A stretch of 42,431 bases of DNA from an uncultured Bacteroidia bacterium (lineage in GTDB: Bacteria; Bacteroidota; Bacteroidia; Bacteroidales; F082), in contig CADAFC010000006.1 in the NCBI GenBank assembly GCA_902787095.1, positions 1-42,431 of the forward strand, written 5' to 3'. The notes beneath the pieces were generated by a model. The model worked only from the letters and a program-made list of their open reading frames with translations, was not told where the DNA came from and searched no databases. The translations under genes and the position numbers were made by a program. This document shows, in pieces, positions 22,833 through 30,373 of this stretch (its first letter is position 1; every line of letters begins with the position of its first letter).

Positions 22833-24434
22833 ATGAAAAAGCTTTTTTTACTGATATCCTTGATAATTCTTGGGTTTTCGGCGATTGCACAGAACTCGCC
22901 TCTGAAGATGGTGAATTTCCACAAGCTCCCGAATGAGATTGCCGATTTGAAGGCGTTGAAGGACGAAGCAGGTCGTGACTGCGACTACGATGGGAATAAA
23001 GCAGCGTTGATAAGGATGAAAGCTCAGGGCTTCAGCGAAAAAACCATGCTTGATTTCAACACCTTCCCACGTCCGGGCATTGAGATTATACATAAAAAAT
23101 ACAAGGACGGCGAGATGTGGCTGTATGTCTCATCAGGATGCCAAGGCACCATAGTGATTAAATACATGGGAGAGTATGAGTTCAAGCTGCCTAGCAAACT
23201 CGATGCGAAAAGCGTTTATGAGCTCGTGTTAGGAATGGAGACAGCAACATTGGTGATAAGGACGATTCCTTCGGAAGCCGAGATTTTTATTGATAACCAG
23301 AAAGTTGGGACAGGATACGCCAGTAAATCGGTGTCTATAGGAGTGGAGCATCACTACAAGGTGCAGTGCACCGACTATTGGCCGAAGGAAGGACAGGTTT
23401 ATTTCGACCAACGCGATGAAAAGCAGATTGACGTTGTGCTTGAGGCCAATTATGGTTACATTACCATTAAGACTGAGCCTGATGGCGCCGATGTGTATGT
23501 TGATGGTAAGAAAGTCGGTGTTACGCCTTATATGTTGGAGAAGATATCTTTCGGTCAGCACCGCGTTGAACTTCAGAAAGCAGGCTATGAGAAATCTGTG
23601 AAGGTGGTGGTAATTAATCCTGAAGAGCTGGAAAACACTCAGCTCGCAAAAGTGGTTCTCGTAAAAGACCCGAACTATAAGGAGCAACAAGTTGCAGTGA
23701 CTTCGGTAACTCCTGCGATCCCTACGACTCCTACTACATCCTCTTCAGGAAACCGCACCTTCACCGTAAACGGCGTATCATTCGAGATGATAGCTGTTAA
23801 AGGCGGCACGTTCACAATGGGAGGAACTTCCGAACAAGGCAGTGATGCTGAAAGTAACGAAAAACCGACACATAGTGTAACTTTGAGTGATTATTACATT
23901 GGAAAGTTTGAAGTGACACAGAAGCTGTGGAAGGCTGTAATGGGAAGCAATCCGAGCTATTTCAAAGGTGACAATCTCCCTGTTGAGAATGTCAGTTGGA
24001 ATGATGCCCAGGAATTTATCAGAAAACTCAATCAGCAAACAGGCCAGAACTTCAGGCTGCCGACTGAGGCTGAATGGGAGTACGCTGCAAGAGGGGGAAA
24101 CAAGAGCAGGGGATATAAGTATAGCGGAAGCAATAGTATAGATGATGTGGCGTGGTACACAAGTAACAGCGGAAGCAAAACCCATCAAGTTGGTACAAAA
24201 TCGCCAAACGAACTTGGGATTTACAACATGAGCGGAAATGTCTGGGAATGGTGTCTCGACTGGTACGGCAACTACAGCAGTGCAAGCCAGACAGACCCTA
24301 TGGGACCTGGTTCAGGCTCGGGCCGCGTGTTTCGTGGCGGTAGCTGGGGCACTAACTGTCGAGTCTCGGATCGGAACTACAGCACTCCAGGCCGCCGTGG
24401 CAGCGGTCTTGGGTTCCGCGTTGTTCTCCATTAG
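22833..24434 (+). CDS. Exported PEGA-repeat protein with C-terminal SUMF1/FGE-sulfatase (C-type lectin fold) domain
   Basis: A 533-residue protein: signal peptide (MKKLFLLISLIILGFSAIAQ), an N-terminal region of unknown type (about 25-135), two PEGA-like beta repeats near 137-204 (VIRTIPSEAEIFIDNQKVG) and 207-276 (IKTEPDGADVYVDGKKVG), a Thr/Ser/Pro linker (PAIPTTPTTSSSG), and a SUMF1 domain at about 310-533. The last contains MIAVKGGTFTMGG, YYIGKFEVTQKLWKAVMG, PVENVSWNDAQEFI, FRLPTEAEWEYAARGG, YNMSGNVWEWCLDWYG and FRGGSWGTNCRVSDRN. The catalytic cysteine pair of true FGE is not evident, so a binding role is more likely than sulfatase activation. The last 37 codons resemble a DGR variable region (separate entry). 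The ATG at 22833 begins the signal peptide; an in-frame TTG at 22812 is rejected. Confidence 0.88.
   Translation: MKKLFLLISLIILGFSAIAQNSPLKMVNFHKLPNEIADLKALKDEAGRDCDYDGNKAALIRMKAQGFSEKTMLDFNTFPRPGIEIIHKKYKDGEMWLYVSSGCQGTIVIKYMGEYEFKLPSKLDAKSVYELVLGMETATLVIRTIPSEAEIFIDNQKVGTGYASKSVSIGVEHHYKVQCTDYWPKEGQVYFDQRDEKQIDVVLEANYGYITIKTEPDGADVYVDGKKVGVTPYMLEKISFGQHRVELQKAGYEKSVKVVVINPEELENTQLAKVVLVKDPNYKEQQVAVTSVTPAIPTTPTTSSSGNRTFTVNGVSFEMIAVKGGTFTMGGTSEQGSDAESNEKPTHSVTLSDYYIGKFEVTQKLWKAVMGSNPSYFKGDNLPVENVSWNDAQEFIRKLNQQTGQNFRLPTEAEWEYAARGGNKSRGYKYSGSNSIDDVAWYTSNSGSKTHQVGTKSPNELGIYNMSGNVWEWCLDWYGNYSSASQTDPMGPGSGSGRVFRGGSWGTNCRVSDRNYSTPGRRGSGLGFRVVLH
24324..24434 (+). other. Candidate DGR variable region at the 3' end of the SUMF1 gene
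   Basis: After the invariant RGGSW, codons at 506-508, 513, 515-518, 520-521 and 523-525 are all of the form NNC or NNT (ggc, act, aac, gat, aac, tac, agc, act, ggc, cgc, ggc, agc, ggt). This is what adenine mutagenesis of AAC/AAT template codons produces. The interspersed invariant codons (tgt cga gtc tcg, cgg, cca, cgt) and the terminal cttgggttccgcgttgtt follow the layout of known DGR variable regions with this fold. No template repeat or reverse transcriptase is in the window. Confidence 0.5.
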
Positions 24435-24477
24435 TTATACTATGGCATAATCCGAACTCATATTAAGCTGAAAGAAA

Positions 24478-24580
24478 ACGGTTTATTATAATGAAGCGGA
24501 GCAAGCCGCGAAATGTAGAGACGTACGGATGTACGTCTTCGAAATGAAGAGGCAAGCGAAGCGGAATAATAATAAACCGT
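24478..24580. terminator. Nested hairpins after the SUMF1 gene
   Basis: The outer arms are ACGGTTTATTAT (24478-24489) and ATAATAAACCGT (24569-24580). Inside are GCGG-AGCAAG-CCGC and an 8-bp stem AGACGTAC-GGAT-GTACGTCT (24519-24538). On the minus strand the outer stem ends CCGTTTTCTTTC, so it could end the facing ATPase gene. Confidence 0.5.
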
Positions 24581-24617
24581 CGGAAAAAATTCTGTAAATC
24601 TTGTAAATCCAGTCTAA

Positions 24618-25988
24618 TCACATCATCATCCCGATTACGTCTTCAGGCAAAAAATGATTGCCCTGCTGCTCTTCGGGAAGATTCTTCAAAAACAGCTTGA
24701 TAATCACATTCTTGCCTTGGGCAAATGGCAGATTTAGTGCGATTTTCAGCAATCTTTCTGTTAAAAGTCTTGCGTTTTCCTGTCTCGTCCATTTGCATTC
24801 CCCTATGAGAATTGTCTTTTTGTCAATAGATTCCGATACAATATCCAACTCCACATCCTGTGGCTTTCCGTCAATGACAACGTTTCCCCACCATCTGCTG
24901 GCTTCACTGTATGTGTTGCCATCAATGATGTTGCCTGTCACGGCATCCCGACAAATTTTTTTCCACCAACCGCCAACGTATGTCGAAAACTGTTCGTTAA
25001 AATATGAATACACTGGTGCAAACCGTTCAAGCTCAATAAACGAGCGCATTGGTGCAACAAATTTAAAATGGAAGCTCAAAAACGGGTCGCAAATCCTGTA
25101 AAGACTTTTTTTAGAGCTTTTGGGGGATTCGCCGAAAGGAATCTCTCGCTCAATGTACCCCAAATCAATGAGTTTTGCAATGGGGCGTGTCAGATTTGTG
25201 GCTGGCTCTTCGCATCTTGAAGCGATTTCCTTTAGCCTTGTCGCTCCTTTCCCTATCAACGACATGATTGTAGAGGTCTTGACTATATCGTTGATGTCAT
25301 TGTTGAAAAGCCTTTGTGGCTCTTCGTATAATATGCCTTGGGATGAAAACACATTGTCGCTTAATGCGTTGTCTTTGCTTCCGCTTTTCTCGCGCAACAC
25401 CCAATAACGAGGAACGCCTCCCCATAATGCATACTCTTCAACGGTTTCTTTTGCACTGATACTCAAAGCTTCCTGAAGATATGGCAACTTAATCGGATTC
25501 AATCTAAAGTCGGAGTCAGAACGGCCATAAAGAGGTGACGACTCGTCGTAAAGAAGACTGTACATCATGGTTTGGGAGGAACCGCAAACAATAATATTGT
25601 ATTTCAACCCGCCGCTGTCTATCATTTTTTGAATAACAGACGGCAATTCGGGACTAACTTTCACCAAATAAGGAAACTCATCCAAACATAGCGTTATTTT
25701 CTTATCGACACGGTAGTTTATGGCATTAAACAATGACTCCCACGAAGGATAATTGACACTGTCAATGCCCTCAAAAACATGAGCCGCAATTGACGCAAGC
25801 AATGCTCTTTGGTTTGGAGCTTCCGTCTTGTCAGCTTCATAATAAATATCGGTTTCACTTAACACACGTTTTATAAGAGTCGATTTCCCCAACCGTCTTC
25901 TTCCTCTGACTACAACAAAACTCGGTGACTCCATATTTAGAATGCGAGTCAACCGCTCAATTTCCTTTTTCCTGTCAACGAATTTCAT
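24618..25988 (-). CDS. ATP-binding protein with C-terminal DUF234 (archaeal-type ATPase family)
   Basis: A 456-residue protein of the ATPase_2/AAA_14-like group. Residues 1-230 form the ATPase: FVDRKKEIERLTRIL, Walker A VVRGRRRLGKST near 27-38, and Walker B ITLCLDEFPYL near 98-108, then IIVCGSSQTMM (sensor-like). A winged-helix region follows (ATRLKEIASRCEEPATNLTR). The DUF234 C-terminus contains the PD-(D/E)xK-like pattern VELDIVSESIDKKTILIGEC then KWTRQ. The cellular role is not established; such proteins are often found in accessory regions and are speculated to be nucleases. The gene stands alone, convergent with the SUMF1 gene, under a -7 box with a palindrome in its leader. Confidence 0.85.
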   Translation of the reverse strand: MKFVDRKKEIERLTRILNMESPSFVVVRGRRRLGKSTLIKRVLSETDIYYEADKTEAPNQRALLASIAAHVFEGIDSVNYPSWESLFNAINYRVDKKITLCLDEFPYLVKVSPELPSVIQKMIDSGGLKYNIIVCGSSQTMMYSLLYDESSPLYGRSDSDFRLNPIKLPYLQEALSISAKETVEEYALWGGVPRYWVLREKSGSKDNALSDNVFSSQGILYEEPQRLFNNDINDIVKTSTIMSLIGKGATRLKEIASRCEEPATNLTRPIAKLIDLGYIEREIPFGESPKSSKKSLYRICDPFLSFHFKFVAPMRSFIELERFAPVYSYFNEQFSTYVGGWWKKICRDAVTGNIIDGNTYSEASRWWGNVVIDGKPQDVELDIVSESIDKKTILIGECKWTRQENARLLTERLLKIALNLPFAQGKNVIIKLFLKNLPEEQQGNHFLPEDVIGMMM

Positions 25989-25995
25989 ATTTATT

Positions 25996-26019
25996 ATGTT
26001 TTATAAACATTATGTTTGT
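25996..26019. promoter_or_regulatory. Candidate operator: ATGTTT-TAT-AAACAT palindrome plus a third half-site
   Basis: A perfect inverted repeat with 6-bp arms (25996-26010) and an adjacent direct ATGTTT half-site at 26012-26017 lie between the -7 box and the ATG of the DUF234 ATPase gene, a position suited to repression. Confidence 0.35.
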
Positions 26020-26041
26020 TATGCATAATTATATTTTGCTG

Positions 26042-26049
26042 CAAATATA
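26042..26049 (-). promoter_or_regulatory. -7 box TATATTTG for the DUF234 ATPase gene
   Basis: It matches TAnnTTTG on the minus strand, about 53 bp upstream of the ATG. Confidence 0.45.
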
Positions 26050-26138
26050 ATCAAAAACTATGAAATAATCATAAAAATTCTGATTTTTTCATAGTTTTTG
26101 ATAAAATTGTATTTTTTGTTAAAAATCTTATCAAATAG

Positions 26139-26207
26139 GCACAAAAGGAATTACGTCGAGAAATAGAACAACAAAAGGAGTCCTTTGAGTTACAAAAAGG
26201 TAGGTAA
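26139..26207 (+). pseudogene. Possible gene remnant (22-codon coiled-coil-like tail)
   Basis: An open stretch after a TAG reads AQKELRREIEQQKESFELQK, then GR and a stop codon. The composition is that of a helical protein tail and unlike the AT-rich flanks, but the piece is too short to assign. It lies in a 241-bp spacer that otherwise holds only the promoter of the neighbouring ATPase gene. It could be chance. Confidence 0.2.
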
Positions 26208-26229
26208 AATGCCGATAACGATGTGTCTA

Positions 26230-26733
26230 TTAGATTATCTGATTTCTTGACTTCTCGTAAACTTCCATCTTTTGGATGTCGCATCCATTGATTTGGAATC
26301 TCACCATTGTCATGATTCGGTGAAAACCGCTGTTACCTGCCGCACCTGGGTTGATGTGGAGCAGGTTCAGGCTGTGGTCGTTCATCACCTTCAGGATATG
26401 TGAGTGCCCGCTGATGAAGATGTTAGGTCTCTCTTTGATTATCAGTTCTTTGATGCCTGGTTCATAACGGTTCGGGTAGCCGCCTATGTGTGTCATCATC
26501 ACCTTCACGTTCTCGACCGTGAAGACCTGAATCTTTGGAAACATCAGGCGCACATCCTGTCCGTCGATGTTGCCGTAAACAGCCTTCAATGGCTTGAATG
26601 CCAATAACTTGTTGGCGACATCGGCGGAGCCGATGTCGCCAACATGCCATATCTCGTCGCAGTCTTTGAAAAACTCAAAGACCGCCGGATTAAGCCATCC
26701 GTGTGTGTCCGACAGTAATCCTATCTTTGTCAT
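26230..26733 (-). CDS. Metallophosphoesterase, YfcE/MJ0936 family
   Basis: A 167-residue calcineurin-like phosphoesterase. All five metal-binding motifs are visible: LLSDTHG (Asp9, His11), HVGDIGS, VYGNIDG, MMTHIGG, and FISGHSH, followed by LHINPGAAG. From family knowledge these are cytoplasmic phosphodiesterases or phosphatases of broad specificity using two metal ions; the physiological substrate is not predictable. The start at 26733 is 3 bp after the DUF3078 stop codon, so the two genes are co-transcribed with DUF3078 first. The length is typical for the family. Confidence 0.9.
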   Translation of the reverse strand: MTKIGLLSDTHGWLNPAVFEFFKDCDEIWHVGDIGSADVANKLLAFKPLKAVYGNIDGQDVRLMFPKIQVFTVENVKVMMTHIGGYPNRYEPGIKELIIKERPNIFISGHSHILKVMNDHSLNLLHINPGAAGNSGFHRIMTMVRFQINGCDIQKMEVYEKSRNQII

Positions 26734-26736
26734 CGA

Positions 26737-27720
26737 TTACGGAATCTTGTATGAGATGCCAATGCTCATCACCTCCTTGAACTGACGGAAGGTGGTGCCA
26801 GGATATGAGCTCAACGGAGCCACATCCTCGTCGTAGACCAAGCGTGCACTGATGTTGCAGCTCAGCCAGTCGTTGACCTTCATGATAAGCTGGTTGTCCC
26901 AGTCGAAGTCGACAGGGCAGGTGTATTTCTCGCCAAGAGCGTTAAGATCTGATGATTTGTGAAGATAATCGTAGAATGCGATGAGTTTTGAGCTGAATGT
27001 CACATTTTTGAAAATCTCATAGTTGAACTCGGCGATGAGCTGAGCACCAAGTTCCCAACGGATTTTCTCTCCGTCTTTGGTCTTTCTCTGGAAAGTGATG
27101 GTGTCGGTGCCGATGATCTCGGTAACGTCTTCATACTCAGCCTTCTTTACGCCGAATGCGCCTGCGTCAGCCAATTTCTGGTCGGCGACGATGGTCATCT
27201 TTCCAGTGATAGGAGCGAGGTTGACTTTGAAATGCTCGTTTGGAACCCACTGAACACCAAGACCTAACGTGACGTAGCCAGGATTCATGAAACCGGAGAT
27301 GCGGTTGGTGCTGTCGACAGCGTAGTTGTAACCGTCGGCAAACTGGCTCTGGAATGTCAGGTTGGCTGTGGCGAACCATTTCTCGTTTTTGAGGTTGTAG
27401 CCGTACAACGAGCTGAGGTAGATGCGGTCGTCAGTCTTTACAGGCTTCTTGTCGAGGTTGTAATAGCTGTAGCCAAGCTGAAGATCGATGTTGTTGTCCC
27501 ATTTGTGGTTGTTTTTTTTGAAGTTGATGTCATACTTCACAAGGCCCAGGAAGTTGATGTTGTCCTGACCACCGGCTGACCAGTTGTCGAAATGGCTCTG
27601 TGCGATGTTTAATCCTACGGTGCCGCCATGAACCCATGGTGATTGGATCTCATTGTCTTGCGCGAATGCCACATTCACCGAAAGCAGCAACGCGATCAAA
27701 GGTAAAAACAGTTTCTTCAT
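26737..27720 (-). CDS. DUF3078 domain-containing outer-membrane-type protein
   Basis: A 327-residue exported protein: signal peptide (MKKLFLPLIALLLSVNVAFA, then QDN), then the DUF3078 signature VGLNIAQSHFDNWSAGGQDN. Alternating beta-strand patterns follow, ending in an aromatic/hydrophobic terminal strand (MSIGISYKIP), consistent with an outer-membrane beta barrel. The function of DUF3078 is unknown; it is common in Bacteroidota. The gene heads a two-gene unit with the phosphoesterase from a well-formed promoter. The C-terminal strand ending in proline rather than an aromatic residue is atypical of proteobacterial barrels. Confidence 0.85.
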   Translation of the reverse strand: MKKLFLPLIALLLSVNVAFAQDNEIQSPWVHGGTVGLNIAQSHFDNWSAGGQDNINFLGLVKYDINFKKNNHKWDNNIDLQLGYSYYNLDKKPVKTDDRIYLSSLYGYNLKNEKWFATANLTFQSQFADGYNYAVDSTNRISGFMNPGYVTLGLGVQWVPNEHFKVNLAPITGKMTIVADQKLADAGAFGVKKAEYEDVTEIIGTDTITFQRKTKDGEKIRWELGAQLIAEFNYEIFKNVTFSSKLIAFYDYLHKSSDLNALGEKYTCPVDFDWDNQLIMKVNDWLSCNISARLVYDEDVAPLSSYPGTTFRQFKEVMSIGISYKIP

Positions 27721-27758
27721 ATTTTTATAAATTTAGTTAGTAAATCAAAAACACACCG

Positions 27759-27790
27759 CAAATTTACAAAAAAATAATATGATAAACAAA
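27759..27790 (-). promoter_or_regulatory. Promoter of DUF3078-phosphoesterase (TTTG-N20-TAAATTTG)
   Basis: On the minus strand -33 TTTG (27787-27790) and -7 TAAATTTG (27759-27766) are 20 bp apart, the consensus spacing. Confidence 0.6.
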
Positions 27791-27814
27791 AATTTTATAA
27801 TTTTGTTGCCGCTC

Positions 27815-27925
27815 GTCATTTCGACTGAAGCGAAGCGGAATGGAGAAATCACCGCCTATCAATTGTTCAGAAATAAAAAAAATGCCGGTGATTTCTCGAC
27901 TCCATTACATTCCGCTCGAAATGAC
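27815..27925. repeat. REP-like element, inverted pair
   Basis: GTCATTTCGACTGAAGCG then GGAGAAATCACC face AATGCCGGTGATTTCTCGAC then CTCGAAATGAC around an AT-rich spacer of about 25 bp, between divergent DUF3078 and rlmB. Confidence 0.75.
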
Positions 27926-27945
27926 AAATTGTAAATTTATAAACA

Positions 27946-28704
27946 ATGAATAATAATTTCAATAAAAAAGAGGATTCAAACATGGTTTTCGGCGTGCATC
28001 CCGTCGAGGAACTGATAAAGGCGGGGAAGGAGCTGGAGAAGGTTTTCGTACAGTCGGGTTTGCGCTCGCCACAGATATCCGAGATTGTGAGATATGCCAA
28101 GGAACACGAGGTCCCGGTGCAGTTTGTGCCAATCGAGAAGCTGAACCGTCTCACACGCAAAAACCATCAGGGGATAGTGGCATTTGTGTGCCCGATATCG
28201 TATCAGACCATCGAAAACGTGATACCGATGGTTTATGACGAAGGCCGTATGCCGTTTGTGGTCATCCTCGACCGTGTCACGGATGTGCGTAATTTCGGCG
28301 CCATTGCCCGCACATGTTACGCTGCCGGTGTCGACGCCATCGTGATTCCGTCACGTGGTAGCGCCTTGATAAACGGCGACGCCATGAAGACCTCGGTTGG
28401 GGCCTTGTCATTAATCAATGTATGCCGTGTCGAAAACATCAAAGACACCATCGATTTCCTTAAGGCGAGCGGCCTCAAGGTGATAGCGTTCTCCGAGAAG
28501 GGCAAGCAGACCATCTGGCAGGCCGACCTCACAGGCCCTATCGCCATCATGATGGGGTCGGAGGAAGACGGCATCAGCGAGGCATATCTCAAACGTGTTG
28601 ACAATCATCTGGTTATCCCGATGCCTGGCGACATCGACTCGCTCAATGTCAGCGTGGCGACCGGTATCGTGACGTTCGAGGTCGTAAGACAGAGAACCCT
28701 GTAG
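27946..28704 (+). CDS. rlmB: 23S rRNA (guanosine(2251)-2'-O)-methyltransferase
   Basis: RlmB methylates the ribose of G2251 in the peptidyl-transferase P loop of 23S rRNA using S-adenosylmethionine. The 252-residue protein has the N-terminal substrate-binding domain (VFGVHPVEELIKAGKELEKV, then NHQGIVAFV) and the SPOUT domain with motif 1 TDVRNFGAIARTCYAAGVD, motif 2 IAIMMGSEEDGIS and motif 3 SLNVSVATGIVTFEVVRQR. The start at 27946 (MNNNFNKKED) is used; an ATG at 27982 directly before VFGVHP is an equally plausible start. The TAG stop codon lies at the edge of a GGGACGGAC palindrome and is followed by a strong terminator. Confidence 0.94.
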   Translation: MNNNFNKKEDSNMVFGVHPVEELIKAGKELEKVFVQSGLRSPQISEIVRYAKEHEVPVQFVPIEKLNRLTRKNHQGIVAFVCPISYQTIENVIPMVYDEGRMPFVVILDRVTDVRNFGAIARTCYAAGVDAIVIPSRGSALINGDAMKTSVGALSLINVCRVENIKDTIDFLKASGLKVIAFSEKGKQTIWQADLTGPIAIMMGSEEDGISEAYLKRVDNHLVIPMPGDIDSLNVSVATGIVTFEVVRQRTL

Positions 28705-28728
28705 GGACGGACCGCGTCCGTCTCCCGA
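28702..28728. repeat. GTAGGGACGGAC palindromic element
   Basis: GGGACGGAC-CGC-GTCCGTCTCCC forms a hairpin that begins at the rlmB stop codon. The motif TGTAGrGACG plus palindrome recurs at 24514-24538, so it is a second small dispersed palindrome type. Confidence 0.5.
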
Positions 28729-28732
28729 TAAC

Positions 28733-28772
28733 AAAAAAATAACGTCCTGCTGCAGCAAGACGTTATTTTTTT
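28733..28772. terminator. Bidirectional terminator between rlmB and rplS
   Basis: AAAAAAATAACGTC pairs with GACGTTATTTTTTT; the loop region TGCTGCAGCA is itself palindromic. It has T-runs on both strands and serves convergent rlmB and rplS. Confidence 0.9.
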
Positions 28773-28789
28773 GATTTCCAAGTAGAATC

Positions 28790-29152
28790 TTAGTTCTCTT
28801 TTTTCTTGAGCACTTCTTTGATTCTTGCTTTCTTTCCACGGAGACCTCTGAGGTAGTAGATTCTTGCTCTGCGGACTGCACCTTCCTTGTTCAGCTCGAT
28901 GCTGTCAATCATTGGGTCGGCGATAGGGAAGATTCTCTCAACACCGATGTTGTTCGATATCTTTCTCACTGTGAAAGTTGCACTCTTGCCCTGACCTGCG
29001 CGCTGTAACACAACACCCTGGAATTTCTGCAAACGTTCCTTGTTTCCCTCAACAATCTTGTAAGTAACGGTGATGGTGTCACCTGACTTGAACTGTGGAA
29101 AATCTTTTACTTGTACTTGATCTTCAACAAATTGGATTAACGCGTTTTTCAT
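28790..29152 (-). CDS. rplS: 50S ribosomal protein L19
   Basis: L19 lies at the 30S-50S interface. The 120-residue protein carries the typical blocks DFPQFKSGDTITVTYKIVEG, RLQKFQGVVLQRAGQGKSAT, FTVRKISNNIGVERIFPI, and ARIYYLRGLRGKKARIKE. It lies 79 bp downstream of trmD in the conserved trmD-rplS order. It has its own -7 box in that spacer, so it may be transcribed both with trmD and alone. The strong terminator follows. Confidence 0.97.
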   Translation of the reverse strand: MKNALIQFVEDQVQVKDFPQFKSGDTITVTYKIVEGNKERLQKFQGVVLQRAGQGKSATFTVRKISNNIGVERIFPIADPMIDSIELNKEGAVRRARIYYLRGLRGKKARIKEVLKKKEN

Positions 29153-29198
29153 TTCTGTTGTATTTTTTATCCTATTTATTATCCTCTAAAAAAGCATG

Positions 29199-29206
29199 CA
29201 AAAATA
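29199..29206 (-). promoter_or_regulatory. -7 box TATTTTTG for rplS
   Basis: It matches TAnnTTTG on the minus strand within the trmD-rplS spacer, about 46 bp before the rplS start. Confidence 0.45.
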
Positions 29207-29231
29207 CAAAACTTTTCAATACCCGCAACAA

Positions 29232-29927
29232 TTATTTTATTTTTTTTATTTTTTCATACATCTCAGGTCGGCGAATCTTCGTTCTCTCCAGTGCCTGCTG
29301 GTATTTCCATTCGTTGATGACCTGGTCGTTGCCCGACAGGAGCACTTCCGGAACGGCCCAGCCTTTGTATTCTCGCGGTCTCGTGTACACCGGTGGCGAC
29401 ACCATTCCGTCCTGAAATGAGTCGGAAAGTGCTGAAGTCTCATCACTCAAAGCGCCGGGAATAAGGCGCACCAGGCTGTCGGTAAGGACGGCAGCGGCGA
29501 GCTCTCCGCCGGATAAGACATAGTCGCCAATAGAGATCTCTTTTGTGATGAGATGCTCGCGGATTCTCTCGTCGATGCCTTTGTAATGACCGCAAAGCAT
29601 GATGAGATTCTGATTTAGAGACAGTTGATTTACAACAGGTTGCGTAAGCAATTCTCCATCCGGACTCATGTAAATCACCTCGTCGTAGTCGCGTTCCGAT
29701 TTGAGATGTGTGATGCAGTTGTCAACGGGTTCTATCATCATCACCATTCCGGCACCAGCCGAGAAAGGGTAGTCGTCGACACGCTTATGCTTGTCGTTGC
29801 TGTAATCGCGGAGGTTGTGAAGATGAATCTCCACCAAGCCTTTGTTTATGGCGCGTTTCACTATCGACTCCGTGAACGGGCCCTCGAACATTTCGGGAAA
29901 TATTGTGATAATGTCTATTCTCATCAT
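29232..29927 (-). CDS. trmD: tRNA (guanine(37)-N1)-methyltransferase
   Basis: TrmD methylates G37 next to the anticodon to prevent frameshifting. The 231-residue protein has [20 protein letters not shown] at the N-terminus, [20 protein letters not shown], the [10 protein letters not shown] loop, the knot motifs [15 protein letters not shown] and [15 protein letters not shown], and the C-terminal [20 protein letters not shown], then [11 protein letters not shown]. Two adjacent ATG codons (29927 and 29924) open the gene. Its 5' end and upstream leader are tandemly duplicated (29916-30055), creating a small upstream reading frame that overlaps the start by one base. rplS follows downstream. Confidence 0.96.
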   Translation of the reverse strand: MMRIDIITIFPEMFEGPFTESIVKRAINKGLVEIHLHNLRDYSNDKHKRVDDYPFSAGAGMVMMIEPVDNCITHLKSERDYDEVIYMSPDGELLTQPVVNQLSLNQNLIMLCGHYKGIDERIREHLITKEISIGDYVLSGGELAAAVLTDSLVRLIPGALSDETSALSDSFQDGMVSPPVYTRPREYKGWAVPEVLLSGNDQVINEWKYQQALERTKIRRPEMYEKIKKIK

Positions 29928-30055
29928 TATTTTCGTTTACATAAGGATTTCTCGACTTCACTTCGTTTCGCTCGAAATGACATCTGTGTTATTCTCATCA
30001 TTATTTTCGTTTACATAAGGATTTCTCGACTTCACCTCGTTTCGCTCGAAATGAC
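29916..30055. repeat. 74-bp-period tandem duplication covering the trmD start
   Basis: The stretch from 29916 to about 29981 is repeated at 29990-30055 with one mismatch. It contains the first codons of trmD, TTTTCGTTTACATAAGG, and one REP half-element. Confidence 0.85.
29927..30001 (-). CDS. 24-codon upstream open reading frame created by the duplication
   Basis: It starts with a copied ATGATGAGAATA of trmD, runs through the REP half-element ([12 protein letters not shown]), and ends in TAA. Its stop overlaps the trmD ATG as TAATG, the arrangement of translational coupling. It is not a conserved gene. Whether it is translated is unknown. Confidence 0.35.
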   Translation of the reverse strand: MMRITQMSFRAKRSEVEKSLCKRK

Positions 30056-30175
30056 GGCTGTATTGTTACCATCATTCCGACAGAAAGCCGTCAGCTTGGT
30101 TTTGTCATTTCGACCGAAAGCCGTCGTTTTGTCTCCGTCATTTCGACCGAAGCCGTCAGGCGTAGTGGAGAAATC
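29943..30175. repeat. REP-like element cluster upstream of trmD
   Basis: Two copies of GGATTTCTCGACTTCAC then CGCTCGAAATGAC are followed by three partial copies of CATTTCGACCGAAAGCCGTC-type units and GTGGAGAAATC. With the tRNA-Leu promoter region this makes up the 446-bp gene-free stretch 29928-30373; the rest (30176-30333) is AT-rich and shows only the trmD -7 box. Confidence 0.75.
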
Positions 30176-30190
30176 TTATTATTTTGGTTG

Positions 30191-30198
30191 CAAAAGTA
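30191..30198 (-). promoter_or_regulatory. -7 box TACTTTTG for trmD
   Basis: It matches TAnnTTTG on the minus strand. If used, the trmD leader is about 255 nt and contains all the REP copies and the upstream reading frame. Confidence 0.4.
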
Positions 30199-30333
30199 TA
30201 AAAAAAACCAACACGAAATATCATTATATTAATAAAGGTGTCCTAAAAATCTATGTCATTTCGCTATAATATATTGATTATCAATTTGTAAAAAATTTTT
30301 TAAAAAATTTGTTCAACGTATTGAAAAATGCTG

Positions 30334-30341
30334 TATTTTTG
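30334..30341 (+). promoter_or_regulatory. -7 box TATTTTTG for the tRNA-Leu pair
   Basis: It matches TAnnTTTG, 32 bp before the mature tRNA-Leu(GAG); TTTG lies 22 bp upstream. Confidence 0.5.
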
Positions 30342-30373
30342 CAACGCTTTTCGAAAGGGAAGCAGAAACCCTA

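Noticed and set aside
24435-24617. DGR template repeat or reverse transcriptase next to the SUMF1 gene
   Set aside because: The spacer holds only hairpins; no second copy of the variable end and no reverse transcriptase motif is visible anywhere in the window.
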